Assembly: GCA_934140155.1 (NCBI GenBank)
Contig: CAKPBC010000001.1
Coordinates: 310,001 to 374,000 of the forward strand
Direction of reading: 5' to 3'
Length of the DNA stretch: 64,000 nt
Origin: an uncultured Bacilli bacterium
Lineage (GTDB): Bacteria > Bacillota_I > Bacilli_A > RFN20 > CAG-826
The notes under the pieces were generated by a model. The model was given only the letters and a program-made list of their open reading frames with translations, made no database searches and was not told where the DNA came from. Shown one piece after another: positions 8,542 to 15,995 of this stretch (position 1 is the stretch's first letter; each line of letters opens with the position of its first letter). A program made the translations under genes and the position numbers.

Positions 8542-9759
8542 ATGGATATATTAGATTATTTAAACGAAGAAGAAATAGATAGAACTCGCGATTATATTAA
8601 TTTTGTTAAGAATTATAAAGCAGTACCAGAAGAAAGCATATTTAAAACATTATTGATTTCTGCGCCAGATGAAATTGCTTATAATTATGTTATTGAACTA
8701 ATAAGAAAAAACATCAAATCTAAGATTATAGAATTTGATGCAAATAATTTATTTAAAGCTACTAAATTAAAGTATTCGTCAAGACGCATAAATTTCTTGT
8801 CTATTGTTGATATAGGCAATATAATTAACAAAATTTCGTTAGAAGAATTCAAAGAATATATAAAAAAATTAAATGAATTTGCAAATAAAAAAGAAAACTT
8901 ATTTATAATTATGGGATTTAATAATAATGTAGTTAATGCTGAAGAATGTTTGGACATGTTAGATGATATTGTAAATCAACAAATTGATATTAAAAAGCCG
9001 GATCCAAATGATGTCAAAACAATCTTATCTAAATATCAAACACGATTTAGTGAACTTAAAAGCATTGATTTAGATGATTTGGCAGAATGCTTTTTAGGTG
9101 ATTCATCGGCTTTTATTGAAAGAGTTTTAACTATTGTACATGCAGAAGTTGAAAACGGAATAATAAACGAGCTAACTTGTAAAACAATTTATAGATATGT
9201 TCTAAGATATAAAAACAAAGGAAAATTAAATAAATTAACAGAAATAGATAAAAAGATAATTTCATATCATGAAATAGGCCATTTTATTTCAGATTATTTA
9301 TTAAATAATTCTTCAGGAATTATATCTTTAGGTGGATACGGATTTGATTTAGGACATTATAAATCAAACCATACTAATCGCAATTATATTATAAGTTTAG
9401 AAGATGTAAGAAATGAGATAATTGTGTGTTTATCTGGAATAGCATGTACAGAAACGCTCTTACATAATAAATATACAGGAGGCAATGATGATATACAAAA
9501 ATCTAGAGTCTTGTATCGTAGAATGAGTGAATCCGCTATGCTGGGACTTGATAATTTACCTCCTTTATCAGAGGATTTTGACGATAGTATATTGAATAAA
9601 AACTATTATATAAAAGAAAATCAGTTCTTAAAAGAATGCTTAGATGATGCTTGTAAAATTATTGAAACTAATAAAAATAAAATAGAAGAAATATATCAAG
9701 AATTAATTAAATGTGATGTTCTATTAAACAAAGAATTAAATTCAATAATGGCAAGATAA
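8542..9759 (+). CDS. Soluble FtsH-like M41 metalloprotease with degenerate AAA+ domain, CRISPR-embedded
   Basis: The protein has 405 residues. The C-terminal domain (about 230-405) carries the zinc-protease motif HEIGH (H243, E244, H247) in the context SYHEIGHFISDYLL, as in FtsH peptidases, and TGGNDDIQKS with D316/D317 about 70 residues later at the place of the third zinc ligand of M41. Residues about 35-225 look like an AAA+ module with its helical lid (DLAECFLGDSSAFIERVLTI), but there is no Walker A GxxGxGKT and no DExx Walker B, so ATP hydrolysis is unlikely. There is no membrane segment, unlike housekeeping FtsH. cas2 begins 1 nt after its stop, so the two are co-translated. AGGAGG lies 16 nt upstream of the ATG, which is long, but no other in-frame start fits. 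Protease activity is well supported by motif; a CRISPR role is inference from position. Confidence 0.85.
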   Translation: MDILDYLNEEEIDRTRDYINFVKNYKAVPEESIFKTLLISAPDEIAYNYVIELIRKNIKSKIIEFDANNLFKATKLKYSSRRINFLSIVDIGNIINKISLEEFKEYIKKLNEFANKKENLFIIMGFNNNVVNAEECLDMLDDIVNQQIDIKKPDPNDVKTILSKYQTRFSELKSIDLDDLAECFLGDSSAFIERVLTIVHAEVENGIINELTCKTIYRYVLRYKNKGKLNKLTEIDKKIISYHEIGHFISDYLLNNSSGIISLGGYGFDLGHYKSNHTNRNYIISLEDVRNEIIVCLSGIACTETLLHNKYTGGNDDIQKSRVLYRRMSESAMLGLDNLPPLSEDFDDSILNKNYYIKENQFLKECLDDACKIIETNKNKIEEIYQELIKCDVLLNKELNSIMAR

Positions 9760-9760
9760 T

Positions 9761-10072
9761 ATGAGTGAGCATAAAGGGTATTTGTTTATATTGTTTGATA
9801 TGCCTTCTTTTAATAAAAAAGATAAGAAGGCATATCTGAAATTTATTAAAACTATAAAAGCTATGGGATTTATGATGGCTTTAGAATCTAGTTATTATAA
9901 ATATTATGATAATCTTAATAATTCAATTTATGATCTTAATAAAGCTAAATTAAGTATAAATGATATAAGTAGTGTATTTGTGCTTAAATATACTTTAAAT
10001 GAATTCGAAAAAATTGAATATTTATCTGGCCCTAAGTTACAGAGACTTGATAACAATATTGTTTTGTACTAG
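9761..10072 (+). CDS. cas2: Cas2 spacer-acquisition protein
   Basis: This 103-residue protein has the Cas2 ferredoxin-like start: a hydrophobic first strand ending in LFILFDMPSF, where D13 is the conserved aspartate, then KKDKKAYLKFIKTIKAMGF and a second strand beginning ALESSYYKYY. It resembles the short Cas2 of type II systems, matching the type II look of the Cas1. The start follows the protease stop by 1 nt and has GTGAG-like bases only within the upstream gene, so it is probably translated by coupling. Its role is to form the Cas1-Cas2 integrase complex. Separation from cas1 by the array and two genes is unusual. Confidence 0.85.
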   Translation: MSEHKGYLFILFDMPSFNKKDKKAYLKFIKTIKAMGFMMALESSYYKYYDNLNNSIYDLNKAKLSINDISSVFVLKYTLNEFEKIEYLSGPKLQRLDNNIVLY

Positions 10073-10117
10073 AATATTTGTGCAGTTGGAATATTAAACA
10101 ACTAAAATGTATGGATA

Positions 10118-10157
10118 TGTGAAGTGATGACTTTATATAGTCCGTCAGCAAAGTCAT
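10118..10157 (+). promoter_or_regulatory. Hairpin leader, copy 1, before small HTH gene
   Basis: TGTGAAGTGATGACTTTATA begins at 10118 and runs on to AGTCC at 10143. ATGACTTT (10127-10134) pairs perfectly with AAAGTCAT (10150-10157). The same sequence, with one substitution and a TA indel, recurs at 10509-10532 before the next HTH gene. AGGAGG follows near 10180. Confidence 0.55.
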
Positions 10158-10193
10158 ATTGTTGGCGTAATTACATTTTAGGAGGATATAATT

Positions 10194-10418
10194 ATGACAA
10201 CTGCAGAAAAATTAAATCAAGCTATTGGAGGTGCTCTTTACAAATGTAGAGAGTCTATGAAAATGACTAGAGGTGAATTTTCATCATTTTTAGGAGTTTC
10301 TTATAGAAGCTATTCAAATTATGAAGATGGTTTTCAACAACCTAAACTTAATACTTTATTAGCAATCTGTAATAAGCTTGAAATTTCTCTAAGTAATATG
10401 TTAGGCCGTAAGGCTTAA
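10194..10418 (+). CDS. Small XRE-family HTH protein
   Basis: The 74-residue protein is little more than a helix-turn-helix domain. Residues about 23-70 (MTRGEFSSFLGVSYRSYSNYEDG, split here by eye into helices 2 and 3, then PKLNTLLAICNKLEISLSNML) match the Cro/CI (XRE) fold, so it should bind DNA. AGGAGG precedes the ATG. It follows cas2 by 121 nt, with a hairpin leader between, so it may belong to the CRISPR transcription unit or be an independent regulator. A second small HTH gene with a related leader follows. Small XRE proteins of this size often act as antitoxins or repressors, but no toxin partner is obvious. Confidence 0.8.
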   Translation: MTTAEKLNQAIGGALYKCRESMKMTRGEFSSFLGVSYRSYSNYEDGFQQPKLNTLLAICNKLEISLSNMLGRKA

Positions 10419-10508
10419 CTATTACTTTCTTTAATTAAAAATAATCGACCTCAATATGTCGCTAAACTGTTGTAAATCTAATTTAGTAATCCTTTTGATA
10501 TTAAAGAT

Positions 10509-10542
10509 TGTGAAGTAATGACTTTATAGTCCACTATTACTT
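10509..10542 (+). promoter_or_regulatory. Hairpin leader, copy 2, before second small HTH gene
   Basis: TGTGAAGTAATGACTTTATA begins at 10509 and continues to AGTCC at 10532, nearly the same as copy 1. AAGTAAT (10513-10519) pairs with ATTACTT (10536-10542). The stem has shifted by several bases relative to copy 1, but AGTCC stays in the loop in both. Confidence 0.55.
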
Positions 10543-10585
10543 TTCATAGGGTAAGGTGTATTGATATTAGGAGGAATAAAAAACT

Positions 10586-10828
10586 ATGAAAAAATTAGAT
10601 TTAGAAACATTTGGCAGCAATTTAAAAAAGTGTATTAAAACATTCAATGACAAAGGTGAACAAAAGTTCCAAAAAGTTTTTGAAAAAGCTTATGACGATG
10701 AAGTGTCTAATCTTTCTGATTATAGCATTATCTATCGATATCAAAGCGGTAAAAAGAGACCTTCTCTTGAATCACTTGTTTTAATTGCAGATTTACTCAA
10801 TGTTTCGCTTGAAGAACTCTTATCTTAA
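10586..10828 (+). CDS. Small HTH protein, Cro/CI-like
   Basis: The 80-residue protein ends in YQSGKKRPSLESLVLIADLLNVSLEELLS, the usual helix 4-5 region of XRE domains. The first half (NLKKCIKTFNDKGEQKFQKVFEKAYDDEVSNLSDYSIIYR is described here only in part) is longer and less typical than in the neighbour at 10194. The start is supported by AGGAGG 8-9 nt upstream of the ATG. A strong terminator overlaps its stop codon, so the short HTH unit ends here. It probably binds DNA; the target is unknown, although the duplicated leader suggests that both HTH genes share control. Confidence 0.7.
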   Translation: MKKLDLETFGSNLKKCIKTFNDKGEQKFQKVFEKAYDDEVSNLSDYSIIYRYQSGKKRPSLESLVLIADLLNVSLEELLS

Positions 10829-10849
10829 TTGATAAGAGTTCTTTTTTTT
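10812..10849 (+). terminator. Strong Rho-independent terminator overlapping a stop codon
   Basis: AAGAACTCTTATC (10812-10824) pairs perfectly with GATAAGAGTTCTT (10831-10843) around a 6-nt loop, followed by a T-run. The left arm encodes the last residues of the HTH protein and the stop codon lies in the arm-loop junction. Confidence 0.92.
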
Positions 10850-10979
10850 GGCTTTAATAATCAATTTTTATTAAATTAATCTTTCAATAGAATATTATAT
10901 TTTACTGAATTTAAAGATAAATAAAAATGAATTTTCAGTCCCTACTTTTCATTATTCTCTTGCTATAAAATGATTACAA

Positions 10980-11048
10980 CAAGGAATAATTGTTTCATTA
11001 ATATCTAAAAAAATGAAATTTGAGTACATATTATTAAATTATTCCTTG
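10980..11048 (+). promoter_or_regulatory. Structured leader (12-bp outer stem with inner hairpin)
   Basis: CAAGGAATAATT (10980-10991) is perfectly complementary to AATTATTCCTTG (11037-11048). Inside it TTTCATT (10993-10999) pairs with AATGAAA (11012-11018). The element ends about 22 nt before the AGGAGG of the gene at 11087. It could be an RNA switch, an RNA stability element or an operator. There is no T-run after it, so it is not a terminator. Confidence 0.6.
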
Positions 11049-11086
11049 ATTTATACTTAAAACGTAATCAGGAGGAGCAAAAGATT

Positions 11087-11503
11087 ATGGAAGAAAAAAT
11101 TAAATATTATGCAGTAGAAACAAAATGTGGACATGTTGGAAGAAAAAATTTTATTAGAGTTACTTATGGAGTTCAAGCTATAAGCAAAAAAGAAGCAGCG
11201 CAAATAGGAAGAAGAATTCCAAGAGTAAAACATGATCATAAAGATGCAATATTAGGCGTCAAAGAAATATCATACGAAGAATACTTAACATTAAATAAAG
11301 TAAATAAAAACGATATTTATTTACAAGTTCATTCTAAACAAGATCAAAATTATTATTGTGCTGGTTTATCCGCTAGATTGGAACAAGAAAATGAAGATAG
11401 TATTGAATTAAAAAGAAATAGAGAAGAAAGATTAATTTATAAAAAGAAAAAGTATTTATCTGCCCTTGTAGGAGATAAGTATTCAAGACATGTAATATTT
11501 TAA
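11087..11503 (+). CDS. Conserved-looking small protein of unknown function
   Basis: The product has 138 residues and no signal peptide or membrane segment. The N-terminal half reads as a compact beta/alpha domain with a CGHVGRKNFIRVTYGVQA strand region, a KKEAAQIGRRIPRVKHDHKD helix-loop rich in basic and histidine residues, and an EISYEEYL end. I have the impression of a recurrent family of Firmicutes hypotheticals but cannot name it or give a function. The C-terminus is charged (ELKRNREERLIYKKKK). AGGAGG lies about 10 nt before the ATG. The gene at 11523 follows after 19 nt, so they form a pair, and a structured leader precedes them. Confidence 0.75.
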   Translation: MEEKIKYYAVETKCGHVGRKNFIRVTYGVQAISKKEAAQIGRRIPRVKHDHKDAILGVKEISYEEYLTLNKVNKNDIYLQVHSKQDQNYYCAGLSARLEQENEDSIELKRNREERLIYKKKKYLSALVGDKYSRHVIF

Positions 11504-11522
11504 GGAAAAGAGGATATTAATT

Positions 11523-12185
11523 ATGCTAACAATAAAATCAAATGAAATAAAAAAAGATTATGTGCAATGCGGTTGTTCACCATTAGATTTAAAATTTACT
11601 GTTGAAGGAGTTGCTATCGATGATTTAAATCATCGAAAATATATTTATATAATTAGTGATCCTGATGGTAATGAATATGGTGTAAGAAATGCATCTGTGT
11701 TCGGGAACTCACATATAACATCAGAAGAAATATATGAAAATTTAGAAGAAGCAAAACAATCAAGATATTACTTAATATTTGTAAAATTAGATAGTATTAT
11801 CGATGAATATATTAAAGATATTTACCATAAGCTTGATGATACTAAATATTCAGGTATAAGGTGCGGATCTTATTTCACGCCGAAAGGCTTAATATATTTT
11901 GTAGAATCATGTTCATACATTAATGGGACAGCTAAATACCATTATATTCAGATTCAAAGTATTAATGGCAAGTATCATTACTCTATTACTAATAAAAGCA
12001 TTTTTCTAAGAATGCAATTAGGCGATATGTATAATCTATATTATAATAATAAAGAAGATATACAATATTTAGTTGATAGTGATAATTATGATGATTTAGC
12101 AAGTGTTGAACATACACCGGAAGCAGTAAAACTAGATATTAAAATTTTAAAGCGATTCATTAATGGCATAGAAAATAAAAAATAA
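11523..12185 (+). CDS. Protein of unknown function
   Basis: The 220-residue product is soluble by appearance, rich in tyrosine and acidic residues, with no recognisable motif. A short N-terminal strand region has a CGCSPLDL segment, the centre has DPDGNEYGVRN, and the C-terminal third is helical. It is the second gene of a pair with the gene at 11087, sharing its leader and separated by 19 nt, with AAAAGAGG before its start. The next gene begins 187 nt later after an operator-rich region, so this pair is probably a separate unit from the large operon downstream. No function is proposed. Confidence 0.7.
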   Translation: MLTIKSNEIKKDYVQCGCSPLDLKFTVEGVAIDDLNHRKYIYIISDPDGNEYGVRNASVFGNSHITSEEIYENLEEAKQSRYYLIFVKLDSIIDEYIKDIYHKLDDTKYSGIRCGSYFTPKGLIYFVESCSYINGTAKYHYIQIQSINGKYHYSITNKSIFLRMQLGDMYNLYYNNKEDIQYLVDSDNYDDLASVEHTPEAVKLDIKILKRFINGIENKK

Positions 12186-12221
12186 ATTATTTCATTTTGC
12201 TTGATAGATATTAAAAGCAAA

Positions 12222-12348
12222 TTGTAAAATCATAAATATTTTTTAATAATTTTACGAAATTAATTCAATTTTATATCTAAAACATACAAATTTTACAAAA
12301 AAATACAAAAGCACTTTACAAAAATGTAAAATTAGCTTATCCTATAAG
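12222..12348 (+). promoter_or_regulatory. Promoter and operator cluster of the TerY-P-like operon
   Basis: TTTACA/TGTAAA half-sites repeat through this gap: TTGTAAAAT (12222-12230), ATTTTACG (12249-12256), TTTTACAAAA (12291-12300), and the 16-bp inverted repeat TTTACAAAAATGTAAA (12315-12330). The last one starts with TTTACA as a plausible -35, followed after 17 nt by TATCCT (12338-12343). A repressor, perhaps the HTH protein encoded first in the operon, could bind here. Confidence 0.5.
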
Positions 12349-12371
12349 AGGATTGTGATGGTGAGCAGCGT

Positions 12372-13067
12372 ATGGAAATCAAAAAAAATTTAAAATCTTT
12401 AGATGTAAAAATATCTAAATTGGCAACTGATTTAGGAATATCAAGACCAACTCTAGATACATATATTGATTATTTCGAAAATGGTAAACCAATTCCTAAT
12501 GAAGGTTATCAAAAAATATTTGAATATTTATTTTCAAATGGAGAAATGAACTCAATTGAATTTGCACAAAAATACGATTATGTAAAAAGAGTCATGTTGA
12601 ATGATGCAAAAACTAGAGTTGAAAGAAGCATGACACAACAAAGAGAAGAGTTGCTATCAAATAGGATAAGAGAATTAATAAATTCTAATAAAATAGATAA
12701 ACCTTTATTAGAATTTGTAAATTTATTTATTAATAATCAAGATAATAGTTTAGTTCATGCAATTTATATGTATTTTAATTTTACAAATGGATATGAAGAT
12801 ATGATGAAAGCTGAAATAGATGAAATTGATAAAGCTTTATATTCGAATCTATCCAAGTTGTTTGAAGATTACAAAATGAAAAACATTCAATTTAATGAAG
12901 AATATTACAAATTGATTATAAATAAAAACCAAAACTTATTTGAAAGAAAAAAGGCTAAGCCAACTCAATTGGATATTATTAACTATATTAAAAGCAACTT
13001 AGATGATGGAACAGAATTAGATGTTGAAGCATTAAAGCAAATGATTGCTACTATGGAGGATAAATAA
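12372..13067 (+). CDS. HTH protein, first gene of the TerY-P-like operon
   Basis: The 231-residue product starts with a helix-turn-helix (residues about 12-35, KISKLATDLGISRPTLDTYI) and continues as a mostly helical protein with charged segments and no further motif I recognise. The start has only a weak GGTGAG ribosome site, which fits a regulator made at low level. It is the first gene of a run of eight genes on one strand with gaps of 1-11 nt or overlaps, and an operator-like cluster of TTTACA/TGTAAA sites lies just upstream, so autoregulation is plausible. It could also be a structural or sensor subunit. Confidence 0.7.
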   Translation: MEIKKNLKSLDVKISKLATDLGISRPTLDTYIDYFENGKPIPNEGYQKIFEYLFSNGEMNSIEFAQKYDYVKRVMLNDAKTRVERSMTQQREELLSNRIRELINSNKIDKPLLEFVNLFINNQDNSLVHAIYMYFNFTNGYEDMMKAEIDEIDKALYSNLSKLFEDYKMKNIQFNEEYYKLIINKNQNLFERKKAKPTQLDIINYIKSNLDDGTELDVEALKQMIATMEDK

Positions 13068-13070
13068 AAT

Positions 13071-13766
13071 ATGCTGATAAATAATTATATTAAAAAAGAG
13101 GAAAGAGCATTACCTGTATTTATATTATTAGATGTAAGTGGAAGCATGATGGGAGAAAAGATTGAAACAGTAAATGTTGCACTTAAAGAAATGATTAATA
13201 GTTTTAAAAAAATTGAAAATCCAAAGGGAATAATTGAGTTATGTATTATAACTTTTGGCGATAACAAGGTAAATATTATCAAGCCACTATCAAAAATTAA
13301 TGATCAAGATTCTTATATACTTACTGCTCATGGTAATACTCCAATGGGTAGGGCTTTTAAGAAAGTTGCGGAAATGATTGAAGATAAGAACGTTGTATCT
13401 TCAAGAGCTTATACACCAACCATTGTTCTTATTAGCGATGGTAATCCTACAGATTACAATGCTTTAGGAAAGAGTGTTGATGAAATTATGAATTGGGATT
13501 CTTTAAATATGATTCATTCAGGTACACGTTCTTCTAAAACTACAAAACTAGCAATGGGGATAGGCAATGATGTTGATCTTAACATTTTAAAAGCTTTTAT
13601 TAATAATAATGAAATCCCAGTTATTTCAGCAAAAGACAATAACACTATATCTAGATTTTTTGAATGGGTTACAATGTCTGTAAGTGTGCGTTCATTAAGT
13701 AGTAATCCTAACCAAGCAATCATAGCAGATACATATATGTTTGATAAGGATGAAATTGAATTCTAA
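13071..13766 (+). CDS. vWA-domain protein, TerY-like
   Basis: The 231-residue protein is a von Willebrand factor A domain with a complete metal-binding MIDAS: DVSGS (D21, S23, S25), T90 in HGNTPMG and D123 in LISDGNPTD. This is the layout of TerY-type cytosolic vWA proteins, which pair with a kinase and a PP2C phosphatase in TerY-P triads found in stress and phage-defence loci. The gene follows the HTH gene by 3 nt, and its stop codon overlaps the start of the kinase gene (TAATG), so translation is coupled. The vWA protein is expected to bind partner proteins through the metal site, under control of phosphorylation. Confidence 0.9.
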   Translation: MLINNYIKKEERALPVFILLDVSGSMMGEKIETVNVALKEMINSFKKIENPKGIIELCIITFGDNKVNIIKPLSKINDQDSYILTAHGNTPMGRAFKKVAEMIEDKNVVSSRAYTPTIVLISDGNPTDYNALGKSVDEIMNWDSLNMIHSGTRSSKTTKLAMGIGNDVDLNILKAFINNNEIPVISAKDNNTISRFFEWVTMSVSVRSLSSNPNQAIIADTYMFDKDEIEF

Positions 13767-15286
13767 TGGTTAAAGAAGGCGACAAAGTATTAATGAATGG
13801 AAAAGAATACACTCTTGGCGCTAGGCTTGGTGGTGGTCTCGAGGGTAGCATTTTCAATGTAGAAGGTCTTCCTAAATATGTAATTAAAGTGATTAACGAT
13901 GATAAAATGACAAAAACTCAAAGGGATGATACATATAGACATTTAAAATGGCTTTATAATTTGGGCGCACGTAATAAGTCAATAAGTCAAGTGCTTACTA
14001 TTCCTAAAGCTCTATTAGATAGTCATTTAGGATATATTATGTTAAAAGCATATGAACATGATAATCTAAAGAAATTCATTGATATCCCAGAAGATATGTC
14101 GCAATTTGATGATTGGTATAAAAAAGATTTTTCTTTAAAAAAGAGATATCAAATTATTGTCAATCTATTCAATGCATTAAGGGTGCTTCATTTTGCAGGA
14201 TTGGTTTTCACAGATTTATCACCGAATAATATAATGGTTCATAGAAAGCAAAATCAAATTGTTTTTATTGATACCGACAATACAAGAAATAGAATGGACT
14301 CTTATTTGGGCGTATTAGGAACACCGGGATATATGGCACCAGAAGTATATAGAAAGCCAGACTTAAAATTAGCAAATACATATAATATTGATCCAAAAAT
14401 ATTATCAAATTGTGGTCGTATTACTCCTGAAAGCGATATTTTTTCTGCTGCTATAATTGCTTTTCAATTATTAACACTCCAGCATCCTTTTATTGGCGAT
14501 GAAGTAGAAGAAGGCGAGCCAGAACTTGAAGAACGAGCTTTGGCAATTCAGACAGATTACATTTTTAAAGAAGGCACATTAAATGTTTCAACCATGAACC
14601 TAGTGCCACAGTTTAATAAATTGACTACACCAAGAATAAGAGAATTGTTTTATAGGACATTTGTTGATGGCAAAAATGCACCTTCATTAAGACCAACCGA
14701 TGAGGACTTCCTTGAGGCATTTCAAAATGCTTTGGATTTAATTGTGGAGTGTCCGCAATGTGGATATAGTAGACTATATTCATTCGAAGAAAAAAATGAA
14801 TGTATTAATTGTGGTAGTGTAATTGGACCAAAAATAATTATTGTTATGTATAATGTATTTAAAGATATGGGACGAGATGAGTTTATTAATTCAATTGGTG
14901 ACTTTCCTAAATTAACTATAGATATTGATAATTTAACCGATCTTGATGGAAAGAAACCAACTAATTTCTTTGAGATTTCGAAAATAGTATTGGAACCAGG
15001 AGAAAAAAATGCTAAATACTTATATTTACGTCATTTTGAGGCTAATACAGACAGAAGTAAAGCTTATGCAAGAGTAACATTATCCGATAATGAAACATCA
15101 TTAAAAGTGGAAATATTACATGATGCTTTTAGTAACCCATATTTAATTGAAAAAAAGACTTTAGCTCATATTCCACTTGGAAAAGGTAAAGAAAATATTA
15201 AGTATGATAGATATGGCATTATCTTTGATAACAAAAAACAAGGAAAGGGGCTTTTACAGATTTTCTGTAAGTTTATAAAGGTGTAA
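13766..15286 (+). CDS. Ser/Thr protein kinase with C-terminal zinc ribbon (TerY-P triad)
   Basis: The 506-residue protein has an N-terminal eukaryotic-like kinase domain: glycine-rich loop LGGGLEGS (21-28), ATP-anchoring K41 in VIKVIN, catalytic loop FTDLSPNNIM with D150 and N155, magnesium-binding IDTDN at 168-172 in place of DFG, and GTPGYMAPE at 185-193. The catalytic loop lacks the usual HRD arginine, as in many atypical bacterial kinases, but all key acidic residues are present, so it should be active. A zinc ribbon follows (C329, C332, C346, C349). The last 150 residues form a beta-rich domain I cannot name, perhaps FHA-like or a ligand-sensing fold. The gene lies between the vWA and PP2C genes, as in TerY-P systems. 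Confidence 0.9.
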   Translation: MVKEGDKVLMNGKEYTLGARLGGGLEGSIFNVEGLPKYVIKVINDDKMTKTQRDDTYRHLKWLYNLGARNKSISQVLTIPKALLDSHLGYIMLKAYEHDNLKKFIDIPEDMSQFDDWYKKDFSLKKRYQIIVNLFNALRVLHFAGLVFTDLSPNNIMVHRKQNQIVFIDTDNTRNRMDSYLGVLGTPGYMAPEVYRKPDLKLANTYNIDPKILSNCGRITPESDIFSAAIIAFQLLTLQHPFIGDEVEEGEPELEERALAIQTDYIFKEGTLNVSTMNLVPQFNKLTTPRIRELFYRTFVDGKNAPSLRPTDEDFLEAFQNALDLIVECPQCGYSRLYSFEEKNECINCGSVIGPKIIIVMYNVFKDMGRDEFINSIGDFPKLTIDIDNLTDLDGKKPTNFFEISKIVLEPGEKNAKYLYLRHFEANTDRSKAYARVTLSDNETSLKVEILHDAFSNPYLIEKKTLAHIPLGKGKENIKYDRYGIIFDNKKQGKGLLQIFCKFIKV

Positions 15287-15289
15287 TAT

Positions 15290-15994
15290 ATGGATTTTAG
15301 AAAAGATGAGGCAAAAATAAGAAATAGTAAATATTACATTACAGCTTGTTCGGTTATTGGACAAGGTAAACTAGAAAATCAAGATAGTTATGATTATTAC
15401 TTTGACGATAATCAAATTATTATCGCTGTAGCGGATGGCCTTGGAAGTGCAACTTTCTCAAAGGAAGGCTCATCAAAAATAGTCAAATTGCTTATTGAAA
15501 TAATAAAAGAAAACACAGAAAAAGATTTAATACCATTAAAATTGCTTAAGAAATGGAAGGAAGCTTTGGTTGGTAATTTAAATCTTTATGATACAACAAT
15601 AAAGTTTATACATATAAAAGATGATGTCATCAACTATGGTGGAGTTGGAGATGGTTGGATTGTTATTAATGAAAAAGATAACTTTGTAAGTTTGTGCGCA
15701 TCTAATACATTTTCGAATCAAACTGACTCCATATTATCTTTTGATTTAAAAAATAAATTTGTTTTTAAAGAAAATAAAGTTAGTTCAATCAAAAATATGT
15801 TGATTTCTACAGATGGCTTTTCTGAAGATATGGATAAGGAAAATGCGAAGCTGTTTATGGATGATGTTTATAATCAAGTGGAAAATGATATGTCAGCATT
15901 TGAAGATGATATTAAAAGCACTTTGGAAAACTGGCCTATAAAAAGCAATAAAGATGATAAGACAGTGATTTTTATTCACAGAGAGGCGGTTTAA
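15290..15994 (+). CDS. PP2C-type protein phosphatase (TerY-P triad)
   Basis: The product has 234 residues, the usual length for a minimal PP2C domain. Visible motifs are GQGKLENQDSY with D32, VADGLGSATFS with D49 and G50, GGVGDGW with D121, and STDGFSED with D175. These aspartates bind the two catalytic metals of PPM/PP2C phosphatases. It lies 3 nt after the kinase and 1 nt before the helicase gene. The role expected from context is to reverse phosphorylation by the kinase at 13766, giving a switch that controls the vWA protein or the effectors encoded downstream. Confidence 0.92.
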   Translation: MDFRKDEAKIRNSKYYITACSVIGQGKLENQDSYDYYFDDNQIIIAVADGLGSATFSKEGSSKIVKLLIEIIKENTEKDLIPLKLLKKWKEALVGNLNLYDTTIKFIHIKDDVINYGGVGDGWIVINEKDNFVSLCASNTFSNQTDSILSFDLKNKFVFKENKVSSIKNMLISTDGFSEDMDKENAKLFMDDVYNQVENDMSAFEDDIKSTLENWPIKSNKDDKTVIFIHREAV

Positions 15995-15995
15995 T

